Assembly: GCA_905250885.1 (NCBI GenBank) | Contig: CAJNOQ010002401.1 | Span: 1 to 24,543, forward strand | Length of the DNA: 24,543 nt | Direction of reading: 5' to 3' | From: Didymodactylos carnosus | Taxonomy: Eukaryota > Rotifera > Eurotatoria > Philodinida > Philodinidae | The notes under the pieces: generated by a model | The model's input: only the letters and a program-made list of their open reading frames with translations | Told to the model about the DNA's origin: nothing | Databases searched by the model: none | Shown here: in pieces, positions 1 to 11,783 of the stretch | How positions within the stretch are numbered: position 1 is the stretch's first letter | How the letters are laid out: each line of letters opens with the position of its first letter | Program-made: the position numbers and the translations under genes

Positions 1-148
1 ACTACCTGTTTCAGGTCAAAGCCATAAATTTGAGTAGAACAACATGTGTTCTGTGCAGTGAAACTCGTGTTTAGCCAGATACTTTAACTTTTCGTAGAAG
101 AACTTAGCCAAAAAGTACGACCATTATTAATATTTTCCAATTTTGCAG

Positions 149-574
149 GTACAATTTCGCACATATGCGAAGGTCGAATCCACATATGGTTTTGGTACAG
201 GTGGTATTCGACATATACTACTTATGCTTCAAGTACGAGCCCTAGTTCTTCTGCATAGACCGAAATATTACGACAGTTTTCTAGACATGCTCTTTTTAGC
301 GGTTGTTAGGGCTTTCACAAAAAAAGCTATAAGTTCTAAAGCAAGCATTATCCCGTCAAAACATTTTGGAAATCTTCCTAAATGTGTTGTCGCTGCCTGC
401 TGTGAAAGTTTGTTCGCGAAAACTGAATCTCAGTTGAGCAGCTTAGATCGTGCCTACCGTGCAATGGCCCATAAAGCATAAGAACAGTTTGGTATACCTG
501 ATTCTGTATGGGCTATCGGTTAGAAGTGGTTTCAGCAACATTTAGAGCTTTATGCTCCACGATACCTCTCTTAA
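149..574 (+). pseudogene. Decayed coding exon, family not recognised
   Basis: A splice-acceptor-like sequence (pyrimidine-rich, ending TTTTGCAG) precedes an open frame of about 110 codons from 149. It ends at TAA 479-481. The same frame stays protein-like beyond this stop (a stretch around GIPDSVWAIG, then KWFQQHLELYAPRYLS) but is cut by TAG 521-523 and TAA 572-574. The recurring stops in one protein-like frame suggest a degraded gene or mobile-element exon, not a live gene. No ATG opens the frame. I do not recognise the family. It could also be the 3' part of a real gene ending at 481 with chance similarity afterwards. Confidence 0.35.
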
Positions 575-599
575 ACATTTGGGTGTGAAACTTTTTCGA

Positions 600-3500
600 T
601 ATCTTTCTACAAACAGGAATTGTCGAAATCCATTTAAGCTTAAATTTCTGTACAACAGTTGCTTCTCCAAAAAAGAGTGGCAATAACATTTATACTCGAT
701 GTTAAAAATTAAATTTTCATAAGTTCAACAATACTAACAGAATTTTGTGTACTAATTTTCTATTAAAAAACGAACAGAATCTGTAAAAGCGTCTTTAATT
801 TCATAGAAGAGTTCTCAGAAGCTGTACGTTGTGAATTTGTAAGGGGCTAATCTTGCCTTTGATGAGTTCTATAGATTGATCCAATATACTGAATAAACAC
901 ACTCAATCCATGTTTTCGGCTTAGAACATAACATTTTTTATATCCTTGAACTGTTTCGTTTTTTCAAGATTGACAAATAAAAGAGAGAGAGAGTGAAAGT
1001 GTTAAACATTGAACATGAACTTATACTTTGACTCTATTATCAGAAACTTTTGATGTTTATTACAAATCGATTGAACGCGAACGAGTGAGAAACAAGCTTT
1101 TTCAGATCAAAATGCTTATAATGGCTTCTGTTAACATTTTATTGCTCCATTATAGTTCATCGTTTTTTTTACGAGTGATCACAACTCATTTATGTTAGTA
1201 TAAACACTTTCCTTATATGATGACAACATATTCAATTAAAATAAAAGAGAAGAAAAGTTCAAAAGTCAAAGTAATAAAAAAATGTAAGTTGTTCTCTATC
1301 TTAGGATTATGACTATTGTTATAAAAATGTATAGATTTGTCAACGAATACATAAATTGATCTAACAACATATATTCACTGATAAGAGATATCTGATGATG
1401 ATTGAAGTTTAACTGCAGCGATGGCTCATTTACAACATCAATATAGATATTGATTGAAATTTTACTTGTAAATTAGACGACTCATCGCTCAAGAGTATAT
1501 TATAAATAAAACACAATTTTATGTTATACCAGAGAAAAAAATAAATGTATTAAGCCAAGTGAGCTCTAGACATTCCTACTGGGATTCCAAAACTGAAAAA
1601 AGGAAAGCAGTTTGATTCAAACTAACACACTTTTCCCATTATAACATTCCCTCTAACAGTGTGAAGAAAAAATGGTTGAAAAAAATTTTTTTTTCAAATT
1701 CAAGTCCAGTTCACAGTGCTTGATTAAATATAACCATTGATGAGGGTGAATAACGAATATAACATCGCTTCCTTATATATATGTGAAATGCGTTAAGAAG
1801 TGTTGTTTTTAGGAAAATACTATAGTCGAATGTGTGAAAATTCAATCAATCTTTTAAAATAATTGAGAGCAAAAAAAGAGAATAAATGAACAGGAAAAAA
1901 AAAGGTCACACGTCAGTGTTATAAAACATGCTGTCATTTTCTTAATGGTTATGATTAAAGTGTGTTCCCTTTTTTACTTATACTGTCATAAAACATTAAA
2001 ATCGCTCATTATGTGAAAGTGGAAGACTGAATTTTGCTTAAAGATTTGTTTGAACGATTGCTTCATCATTCTTGCAGATGAAATGCTGACTTTACGTAGG
2101 TACCTGTGTGGAACGATAATAGAAACAGAATTTATAACTTCGATTACTATGAATGAATGAATGGTTGATGTAAGAACGTGTTCATTGACTTGATTATACC
2201 TTAGCTAGTTGTAAACAGTGGACAAATATAAACATAAAGTACATGGATGGCCTGCTGTTCAATAGAAAAGATAATAGCTGTGTAAAAAAAATTTCGTTTA
2301 TGTAACTCGATTTCACAAACTGAATGTAAATATAATAGACTCCTAATGTGCAACAAAACGACGTGAACATTGCCGCTCAATAAATATAACTAAATTGAAA
2401 AGAAGTTTTATATACTAAATCTAAAACAGGGTCTAGAGTAAAATATTTTTATGAAGGATTGTTTTGATTTGATTAATATTGAACTACTATACAGTATAAT
2501 TATTAAAGCGTGACTAGTTCTTCAATAGAAATATTTAGACTATACAATTCTCATCAAATTGACAAATATGTCACAGCAAATCTAGCAATCTTTTTCCCTT
2601 CTGCTCCAGTTAAATTTACTGGTACAAATATGCTTGACCTTCTTTTTTTTCTCGTTGTATGACAACTGTACATCCTGTTTTATTATCGAATTAAACTCCT
2701 AGTGTTTCTTTTTTTGATTGAAAAAAATTGATCATAGTCATCATCATCTTTGCCAAATTGAATTGAAAAATGTTTTTCTTTTTTTTTAATCATATTTTTT
2801 TCTCTCATCATACATACAGTTTTTATATGACATATGATAGATATAAAAAATGAATGTCCAGAGGGTGAACATTTGCTAGTAGTTCTTTTAGCTGTATAAG
2901 TTTGACATCATATATAAGACTTTTTGAATTAATAAGTGAATTTCTACCTCATTTTCTATTAACAAAGTGTCGTAAAGTCTTAGATTACGTTTAATTTTGA
3001 TAGAAAACTGTCCAGTAGCTAAGACGAGATTTTTAGTAACTGCATATATTCGATAAAAGCATATACGTTAATCATAAGGCAAGAGTAGAGGTGTATTCCG
3101 CTTTTTTTTCTAAAGAAATGTGTTTTTTTAGAGTCGTTTGGGTTTTCAACGGGGGTGTTCAAACTTAGAAGTTTCGATGCCTCGAGAAATTTATAGAGCT
3201 AGTCTTATTAAAACTTGTAGTAAAGATGTTCACAAGAAATTGTGAAACTTTATCTTCCCTAGTTCTCGAGTATCTTGAAATTCTTGACCACTTGTACTTT
3301 GCTTAGAAGTGCTCTCAATATGGTAAGCCTGGCATTATTGTATATTACATCTGGAATATCTCACACTTGTCGTTTCTTCAGAAAGAAAAGAAAAGAAAAA
3401 CAGGTATAGGAACAAATTGTTGATTGTAAGATAAAATGAATGTTTAATTATCGCTGTCTGTTTTCAGTTTAATTATTCATGTATAGTTCTGATCTTCTCC

Positions 3501-4900
3501 ATTCATCGGCACAGTTATCAATGAAAACAGATCATGTTTAGTTTATACACATGAAAAGAAGATATTTGTTTATTTTGTACAAGACTTTTACCATTGGATT
3601 GTACAAAAAGAATTGTTTTTTCCATATATAAGTCACTGTATTGTTCCTTTAAAACAAGCTCATCCGGTTATTAAGACAATGTGCTCGATTTCCTGCGGCA
3701 CAGACATAGTTAAGTAGAAAATGCGTAAACGATATATTAATGTTAACAAAATGATAGATGTTCTCCATTAATCAAGCGACAATATCGATTTATTGTCGGG
3801 AGGATGAGGGATAATCTGAAATATTTATTCCAACTGAATAGAGAAATAAATAAATTTTGTTTTACAACCGCTTTTTCGTTACAGAAAAGCTCAAGTCTTA
3901 GAAACTTGAACTAACGCTGGACAGAGAGATATTTTAAAGCAGTTCTCATCTTAATTGTTCATATTAGCAAGGGTGAGAGAAGACTTATTTACTCTTCGAG
4001 ATTGATTTGCTTTTATTGTATACCTCTTAAATGGAAAGCCTATCAAAAACAACAAGTCTCTTATATGATGTAAAATAATCGTGTTGCCGGTTGATCTAAG
4101 GAGCTCTTTCGGCACAAGTTGGTAGAACTTTCGTAAAAGAGTTTCGAACGATGATCGTCATGAAAAGCATGCAGCATACGAGAAAAACCTTTATCTCAGC
4201 TGAGGAAGAACGAAAAACTTCCAGGATTTAGAGAATTCACATATGCTTGAAATAGACTTATCGGTTGGATTGATCTTCTTAACGTGAAAGCCGAAGTTTT
4301 AAAATCATACTCTCGCTCTCATTCATCTACTCCATTACATAACAAGAAATTTTCGCCAAGAACAAGTATCACTTATGAGTACTGTACGCCGATGAGGGAG
4401 ACAATTTTAAGGGTGAGTGGTGAGTAATTGATACTTACTTTAAAAAATCATCCACCACTCACCAACTCAATCTTCAGATTCATTTTTAAACTAGGACCTA
4501 GATATATGTTTTACAAATTCCAGAATGAACTAAAATTCGATTCAAGATAATCGGTGTTGCCTAACGTATTTAATTTGTCTATTGTAGATGGGTTTAACAT
4601 GAAAGCTAAAAAGATTTTTTAGTCAACAGGATTAAAAATATGTTCCCTTAATGCTCATGAACGATCACGAGCAGACATTTCTTCATGGTTACTAGAACGC
4701 GCAAGCAAGGAGGGAAAATAAGCAAGTGTTCATAACGGATCCTGACAGGTATATTCTATATTTCTCGTGTACATTCTCCCTTACTATTGTTAAAAGAAGA
4801 AAACAAATTATATACAGTTTGTGCATGTATATAACTAGTAAGAAAAATGAAGAGAAGAAATGGGAACCTTTCTCTTTCTCTCTTTGATTATTTGTTTCTT
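600..4900. other. Intergenic or intronic AT-rich DNA, no gene seen
   Basis: No open frame of useful length on either strand and no convincing exon with flanking splice signals. The stretch holds many A and T homopolymers, a short GA-repeat tract near 985 and one clear inverted repeat at 4412-4463. A 10-bp palindrome (CTCAGCTGAG) lies near 4195. Nothing else could be supported. Confidence 0.6.
4412..4463. repeat. Inverted repeat, 11-bp perfect arms
   Basis: GGTGAGTGGTG at 4412-4422 is the exact reverse complement of CACCACTCACC at 4453-4463. The 30-base spacer is AT-rich. The arms are GC-richer than the surroundings. It could be a small mobile-element footprint or an RNA hairpin; no terminal duplication is obvious. 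Confidence 0.7.
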
Positions 4901-5618
4901 CTTTTCTGCTATTTTATAGATTAACTGTGCCGTTATTCGTTAATCAGACAACACTATATAGTTACGTTCTTTTGTGCGCACTGATCGATTTGAAAAAAAA
5001 TGAACGATCCTTCTTTTCCTTTCTTTCCTTTAATAATAAAATTAAAATCAAGATGCGTATAGTAGTCAAATGTGTTACGCAGAGTTTCCGTAGTAGACAA
5101 AAAATGCATAGTCACCTGTTTTCTTCTTCGTTTGATCATTCTGTTGTTTTTATCAATTAGATGTATGTGCAGATGTTTTAATTTCTATCTTATAATTTGA
5201 TGATGAATATTTATGTAGGCTAAATTGTTACACGATGTTTACTCCCTGTTTTAATCGCTATTAATCCGATTATAATATTATATATTTATCATAACTTAGC
5301 TTGTCAGATAGCTTCAAGCGACAACAAAAAACTCAATTAAGTCCTGTTACGAAAAAAAAAGAGAACGTCTATAAATTTAAACAGTAAGTGTAGATTTTAA
5401 TCTCTCGAATAGACTGTAGCTTAAGAAAATGAAATATTTGAAAAAGAAAGTATAAAATTTTACATGTAAAAGAGAGAGAGAACAGTTGTAATAAACTTTC
5501 GTAAAATTTAATTTAAAAATGTTGTGTAGAGATGAACTATATCGTACCGAAAAGTTTTCTGGAAAAAAGTCACCTGTATAATATATATTTCTTGTTATTT
5601 CAGATCTGTAGTGTATCG

Positions 5619-5633
5619 ATGTACAAATTATAA
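5619..5633 (+). promoter_or_regulatory. Mini upstream ORF abutting the main start codon
   Basis: ATG TAC AAA TTA TAA lies in the same frame as the membrane-protein start at 5634, and its stop touches that ATG (TAAATG). A good acceptor (pyrimidine-rich, ending TTATTTCAG at 5603) lies just upstream, so this would be in the 5' leader if the leader is spliced there. Such an arrangement could affect initiation by re-initiation, but that is inference. Confidence 0.4.
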
Positions 5634-7780
5634 ATGAGACTAAACGAAAAATGTAAAATCAAGTGTCGGTTACCACCACCGCCACCGCCTTTATTTACGT
5701 TACGACCACCACCATTACCAGAAATGAATGATCTTTATATAACTCTTAAAAATAACGGTTATTGTCAAGTTTTTAAAAGTCCCCACTATCATAATGAACA
5801 TTTATCATCTACAACCACGTCCAAACAACGCTCATCATTGCTAACAATTTCACTAGGCATACTACTTGGCTTAGTTTTAACATTGGGAACTATTCTTATT
5901 ATAAAGTAAGTCATTGTTGTGAGCTGCATATCAATCGAAAAATTAAAGACTGAAACAAAATACTATTGGACATCTGGTAGAATAGCAGACATGTTTCTAT
6001 TAATGTAATCACTGTTTACTGATAGCATACACTAATCTTCTCATAACATCAAACGTAAGTATTTCTAAAATTCCCTCAGGTAACGATCGCAATCGTTTGC
6101 CATAAACCTGCTTTTTCCCCCCATTAGTTAGATTATATACCTTTTAATAAAAGAACAAATCGATCTCTTATCGTTCATAAAAGGATTATTTCCTATTATT
6201 TATCATAATAATAAAATCATAACTGGTACAGGTGTGCGGCTATAGAAATAATGATCTATGTTGATCGATCTCAAGAGTAGAGTCATTTCAATCATGTTTT
6301 GAACAAGAAACATAGAGGAAAACAAGAGATACAACATTTGCTCATTGAGCTAATTTGCAATCAGACGAGTTTATCTGAATCATCTGTAGATAATTTTCTA
6401 ATCTCATCAAAAGCTGGCTAACTGTTATCGAAGCTGTTCTTCTAGGCTGTATTTATTAGAATAAGAAAGATAGCAGGTATCCTTCGGCTCACTCTCAAAC
6501 TTCGCACACTCGCCTCCACACATAATATCACCATCTTTTAATATTCTTTGAAAATTAATTTAAAATTAATTAAAAGTGTGCGAAGTTCGAGAAGTAAGGC
6601 ACATTTCGTATCCAATCTTAGCCCGTCGTATATTCTTTACAGTTTATTAATCTACTTTGATGAGAGTGAGAAGAAATTATTTAAATCAAATTGTAGATAG
6701 ATATACACGATTAATATTCTTCATAGCATCAAATTGATAAAGGTCGATTACAAGTGAACAACATTTAAGATAATGAAACGTGTCTGGCTATAGTTGAAAT
6801 AAAAACATATAATACTTTTGTCATTTGATATAGTCTAAGCGTGTGCTTAAAAATATAAAATAATGTATGCTAATTTAATACTGGAACGATGACAATATGT
6901 TGATGTTATTCGTACAGTAGGAGAAAAAGTATTACTTTTTGTAAGCTAACGAACTTTATCATCTGATTTATACACTAAGTACAATTTCAACAATTTTTAT
7001 TTTTATTTATAGAAGTCGATTGATGAGACGAGAAAGGAAAAACAATCGTAAACATTATACAACAGAAATGATAGATTGTGTTAGTCAACATTTAACAGTA
7101 AGTTGATATATACTTTTAATCTTTATATGGCTAAGAACTAAGGTGTACTCGAAATATAATCTGTTGTTCAATTATTTAGAAATTTTTCTATTTAGAAATT
7201 CCTTACTGATAGTTGCAGTAGTAGTGAACAAACAACATCACTTACTACTCCCGATTATCATCCGTCTGATCCGTTAATTGAGAATAATCATAAAAACTGC
7301 CAATTAATTACAAATAATGGTGATCATCATGAATATGAACAAATCAATGATGAACAGTCATTTCATTATATTATCTATTGTGAACAATGTATAAAGTATC
7401 TCAACAATACAAATGATTTTCAATCATATTATTTACCGTTAAATTGTTCATGTACGACGACAGATAAATCGGTAATTTTTCACCGATCATCCGTTCGCTA
7501 TAATAATAAAAAACTGGTAAATAATACATGTCACCCTACATACGATCAACAGCAAAGTGACAGTAGTCAATTATATAATGACGAAATGTCAAGGATGTTG
7601 AATCATCATAAATCATCCGTATTAAATGATCATATTTATGATGAACAAACAAACGACGGTTTTAGCAATTGTTCAACATGTTATGTTTGTACAACTAAGC
7701 GTCGTATATCATCATCATCAATAAATGGACAATTGAACTTTACAAATAGCTCAAATATAATAAAACAGGAACGTATTTAA
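5634..7780 (+). CDS. Orphan single-pass membrane protein with proline-rich N-terminus (3 exons)
   Basis: Exons 5634-5905, 7013-7097 and 7196-7780 join in phase to give 313 aa. Donors are GTAAGT at 5906 and 7098; acceptors are TTATTTATAG and TCTATTTAG. The start is fixed by an in-frame TAA immediately before the ATG. Residues 14-19 are six prolines (LPPPPPP, an EVH1-type pattern) and 24-29 read RPPPLP. A single hydrophobic segment spans about 69-90. It is followed by a strongly basic stretch (KSRLMRRERKNNRK), so the C-terminus is probably cytoplasmic. No signal peptide is seen. The C-terminal 194 residues are Asn/His/Ser-rich, with cysteine pairs (CEQC, CSC, CSTCYVC) that could bind metal. I do not recognise a family. 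The basic flank predicts an outside N-terminus, which sits oddly with intracellular polyproline binding, so topology is open. Confidence 0.72.
6493..6592. repeat. Inverted repeat inside intron 1 of the membrane-protein gene
   Basis: The arm at 6493-6510 (TCTCAAACTTCGCACACT) pairs with 6575-6592 (AGTGTGCGAAGTTCGAGA) with one mismatch in 18. The 64-base spacer ends in an AT-rich AATTAATTTAAAATTAATT tract. The arms extend a few more bases outwards with mismatches. It resembles a small non-autonomous element; no coding capacity. Confidence 0.7.
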
Positions 7781-8895
7781 TATTTTAGTTCTTTTTTTAT
7801 TTATCGTGTTTTATATGGTTTTAAAAAAATAGGCAAATACCACCTTTTAATTAATGAATAAGTTAGTACTTAAGTCTGCACTTGAAATTGACTATAATAT
7901 GAATAATTATAACAATTTATTGGCGAAAAATTATTCCGATTCGGTTTATCTATGTGTGCTTCTATTGGAGCGCGTAGAGGGATCAGTTTTATAGTGTCCG
8001 AATAAAAAAGGAGTTATAATCGGTGGTTTTAGCTGATGTACAAGATTTACGACTCGATTTCGCTAGCATCTGAACAAGTTTACTCTAAAATTCGACAGTT
8101 TAATCTACTTCAGAATGGTTTGAGAAGCGATCATCGAGGGTAACCACTTAGCGAACAAGCCAACCGAGGTAGCTATGGTCATAACTAGCTGCAATCGCCC
8201 AGTTTATCGACTAGTAGATATGAAGCATGTTAGAGACAAGATAAAAAGGTTTTTACCATGGTTAGTTTATTATTTTCTATGTAACCAATTTATGTCTCAA
8301 ACTAGTTTGAGTTGATTAATTGGGCTGTTAATCTGGCTGTCAATATCCCGCTGCTAATGTCTACTTCATTACTAAGTTGAAGCTGGCTAATTGGGTAGAA
8401 GGTTAGATTTAGCAAGATCTAACAAGTAAATAAACGCCCGATTATACGATGGATGGATCTCAGAGATGGATGAGCACGAGTGAATACTGGGTGCTCGCAC
8501 TTATAATTGACTTCTGGGTCGTACGGGCTCATCTTTCATGAGGCGAGATTTTTTTCGTGAAGAATTTTTGCTTGCTTGGCTAGTCTCCTGAAAAATGTTC
8601 CTCCCTGAAATAAGGAGAAAAATTTTAAATGCTCTCTATGGTAAAAATTTCCAATTATTTGGTGCAGATACCCGCTAAGTACGTCTCTATTGCCGGAATT
8701 TTTTAATGCTTTTTTGTAAGAGTTTTTCCTTTCATATGCATTAGATTACTGCAAGTTAGTAGCAGAGACATCAATTACATAAAATATAATGCAAATTTCT
8801 TATATATACGGCATATTCAAACGACGAAAAAGAGCTTTTTTGCTGTATATACAAGAAGGAAGCAGTCTCATTAGATGGAAGAGCGATTTTATGTT
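7781..8895. other. Intergenic region with a GC-richer patch
   Basis: This separates two convergent genes. An AATAAA at 8001-8006 is a possible distal polyadenylation signal for the membrane-protein gene; no nearer AATAAA was found. From about 7,960 to 8,530 the base composition looks less AT-rich, and short frames read like decayed coding sequence between stops (for example LADVQDLRLDFASI from about 8030). No intact gene is supported. Confidence 0.45.
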
Positions 8896-10761
8896 TCAAG
8901 TCGCATGTTCAGACATATACATTACAGAACTGGAATGCTCTGATACCGATGGTGAAACGCACGGAGCAGGTGGATCGTATCGTTCGCCAACGTATGGTAA
9001 CGTCCAGTTTTCTTTTTCATGTTGACTCTTGTTCACTTTTTCCGTCACTGGTTTCGCTTTTGCTTTGATATTGGATGTTGGAATAAAAACTGATATTGGA
9101 TGTTTCGATTTTGCTATCAATGAACGGGGTTTTTTCGTATTGGTGCTGCTCGTTGGTTTAACTGCTTTCTTCGTCCGTGATTGGGTAGAGACCCACGAAA
9201 GTTCGTCAAATGACTGTTGGTGTTGCTGTAACTTGCCTTTTTCTTGTTTTGGGGTCGACGTGAGACGAGTATTATTGGCATTATCTGAACGAGTATGAAC
9301 TATTTTTTGAGATAATTTGTTTGCTTTTATGATTGTTGAAGTGGTGGCCGATATAACGTCTTTTTTTAGGATAATTCTAGGCTTGATATTGATTGCTGAT
9401 GATATGATTATCTCAGATCGGGTTGCTAGGGGTAATTTGTGCCGTTGAGTATTTAGTGGACTTGCTGTCTCACTTTGTGATTTTTCCACATTAATATTGT
9501 CCAACACTACACTAGTATCTTGAAAAGATTCTGAGATCGCAGTTGCTGATTTAAACATACTTTCTGTTGAATCTCGCTGATGTGATGATACATATTCTGA
9601 ATCAGATGAACCGATAAAATCCGTTTTTGTTTGTGATGGACTATCTGTATCTGAATGTTTGCCAATATCCATCAAGCTGGATTCCTTATTTTGAAAATTC
9701 TGATTCGAATTTCGACTGTTTTTTCTACTTGGATTGTTCGATATGTCACGAAGTGTGACAAAATGAACAACTGGCTCAGGACTTTTGTTTTCAGTTTGGT
9801 TTGAATTTCGTCTAGAAGTAAAAAGAAAATGATTTGCACTGAAACTTGCTATTGTAATACATACCTTGTCTGAAATGAGTGTGTAGCAAGCCAATATTTT
9901 TGCCATGATGTTAAATTATTATGATCATTTTGAACTAAAACCGGTTTAATTTGTACATGATTCGATAGTGTGTCGAACAGATGTAGACTACGCAAATTAT
10001 TTTTATTTTCTACTATCAGTTTTGCATTAGATATTTCATTCCGTTTAGATAAGAGTGAAGGCGTAACAGCTCTTGTTGTCTTTATCGGATCCAACGGCAC
10101 CATGGAACTCGAGTTTGTATGTTGATGGGTCAAATCATGATATTTCATTTTTTTTTGCAAATTATGAATAGATGAAATATTTTCTTCATATATTGTCTTT
10201 TGTCTTTGATATTTATAAGCATCATAGGTAGTAGATAAGAAAATGGGTAATGTCACATTAGATGAACGTGAGAGAGTATTGCGTGATGGAAGTTTAAAAT
10301 GATCGACTGTAGCCATGAAAGTAGCGCGTTCTGGATTAAATAAAAATGAGTGAGTGAAAGCTATAAAAGTTACAAATGTTATTATTATTATTATTATTGT
10401 TTCTAGTCGTTAAGCTATTTTTGTGTTTTTCGTAAACGTTAACAAAAACACTTCATCGTATGCAGCAGAGGTGCTTCTCTAAATTTCTTTAAGTAATCAC
10501 TTACGGAGAATCTCAAGCCTTTCAAATGTTAGTTAAACATTGATACTTTTTGTTTAAACAGCAGACATTACAATAACGATGTTTAAGTGGTGATGTTATG
10601 AGAAATCTTGAAAGCATCCATCCTAAGTGGTATCAACATTTTAGTTATAGTTGTTTGTGATTAAATGAGATGGGTTTAATGTCAAGTTGACAGTGCATAT
10701 ACTCACCATCATTGGAAGCTACTACTGATAGTAATGAATATGGTCGATCGCTCAAGGCCAT
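8896..10761 (-). CDS. Orphan low-complexity protein, about 478 aa (3 exons)
   Basis: Exons on the minus strand are 10761-10707, 10330-9865 and 9811-8896 (1,437 bp in phase). Intron 1 has donor GTGAGT and acceptor TTTAATCCAG; an alternative acceptor at 10361 (ACTTTTATAG) keeps the frame and adds 10 residues. Intron 2 is only 53 bp (GTATGT ... ACTTCTAG). The first exon encodes MALSDRPYSLLSVVASND. If that exon is wrong, translation could start at the ATG at 10316, giving 455 aa. There is no signal peptide or membrane segment. From about residue 175 the protein is Ser/Thr/Lys/Asn-rich and looks disordered. Short tyrosine motifs such as STTYDAY lie near residue 51. I do not recognise a family. Part of exon 3 is duplicated just upstream (10887-11090). 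Confidence 0.65.
10379..10398. repeat. TTA microsatellite
   Basis: Six TTA units plus TT lie within intron 1 of the 478-aa gene. It is a simple repeat likely to vary in length. Confidence 0.85.
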
Positions 10762-10886
10762 TAGTTTTTTTACGCAAAAAAGTAGTGCTGTTCATCCATC
10801 CTCCAAGGTAAGTCAGAGCTTTATTAAACTTTTTAATTCCATCAAGAGCGTCAGTTTATATAGAGAAATTCATTCACGTTCACTGT

Positions 10887-11090
10887 TTAAGAAATAAAAT
10901 ACAGTTTTGTTTGTGATGGACTATCTGTGTCTGAACGTTTGACAATATGTATCAAACTAGGCTCTTTCTTTTTATTAAAATACTCATTTGAATTTCGACT
11001 GTTTTTTCTACTTGAGTTGTTCAATATATTACGGAATGTCACATAATGAACAATTAGCTCAGTATTTCTATTTTCCATGTAGTTCGAATG
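10887..11090 (-). pseudogene. Diverged partial copy of exon 3 of the neighbouring 478-aa gene
   Basis: The minus-strand translation matches the start of exon 3 of the neighbouring gene over about 64 residues, with roughly 40 identities and one single-codon indel. Shared blocks include SRKNSRNSN and SDTDSPSQTK. The match covers about 9,620-9,810 of the parent and ends here at a TAA (10887-10889), right after the homologous DFI/YFI. The frame stays open for about 25 codons before the match but is unrelated to the parent there, and the rest of exon 3 is missing. It sits immediately 5' of the parent's first exon in the same orientation, so it is a tandem partial duplication. It may be a dead fragment or, less likely, an alternative exon. 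Confidence 0.65.
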
Positions 11091-11783
11091 TTTTGTGGAA
11101 TTTATAGATCTCTTACAAAGTTTTCTCCATAAATCGGAGCGCTCTGTACAAGTTGGTTTCAAAAACTCGTGATAAACTATCAGTTGTTTGAGATCGAAAC
11201 GGATTATACTAAACTCTGGTTGTTACGCAGGTTACGTAACTTATGTAAATCTCAAAACAGTCGGATTTAAAAAAAAGATCCATTCGTTCTGTAAAACTCT
11301 TAGATATTCGAAGAATTAAGGAGTTTGAGTTTATATCTGAAGTTCTACGGATTTTTGTCGATTTTTCTTCTATTGAAGTTGTCTGAAAATGTTTGAAGGT
11401 ATATTTACAATTTACTATTGAGTTTCCTAGGTTTGAAACTAACTACAACTTAGTCAACGATTCATTAAGACGTAAGATATCATGTGGTGGACGGACATCT
11501 CCGAAGATGAGAAGACATAAAGAAGAACTAAATAGTAAGTGTTAAGGCTCGGCTCCCTCCATCCTAAAAACATCATTTTTCATCAAAAATATCGATTTTG
11601 AGATAAATACATGATTAAATAGCCCAACATGTTCTCTATTGAATGAACTAATTTTGGTCTTCCTACAAATGATTTTTAGGGGTTTTCTAAGGAGTTTTCT
11701 GGAAGCCCTTCTAAAAAAGAAACATTTTTTTATACGTTCTTTTGCGATTTAAAGTAAAAGAATATTTCAAAGATTTTTTATAG

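Noticed and set aside
4919..5160. A 78-codon plus-strand frame after a good acceptor-like tract (TGCTATTTTATAG)
   Set aside because: It has no ATG at the start, becomes low-complexity (poly-Lys/Phe from A and T runs), has no donor or polyadenylation signal fitting it, and the opposite strand is equally open.
8789..9298. Plus-strand frames opposite exon 3 of the 478-aa gene
   Set aside because: They are antisense shadows of a longer, splice-consistent minus-strand coding exon.
10694..10897. Plus-strand frame of about 60 codons with a GTAAGT donor at 10808
   Set aside because: It overlaps the phase-matched minus-strand first exon (10761-10707) and lacks an ATG; openness is best explained as the antisense of that exon.
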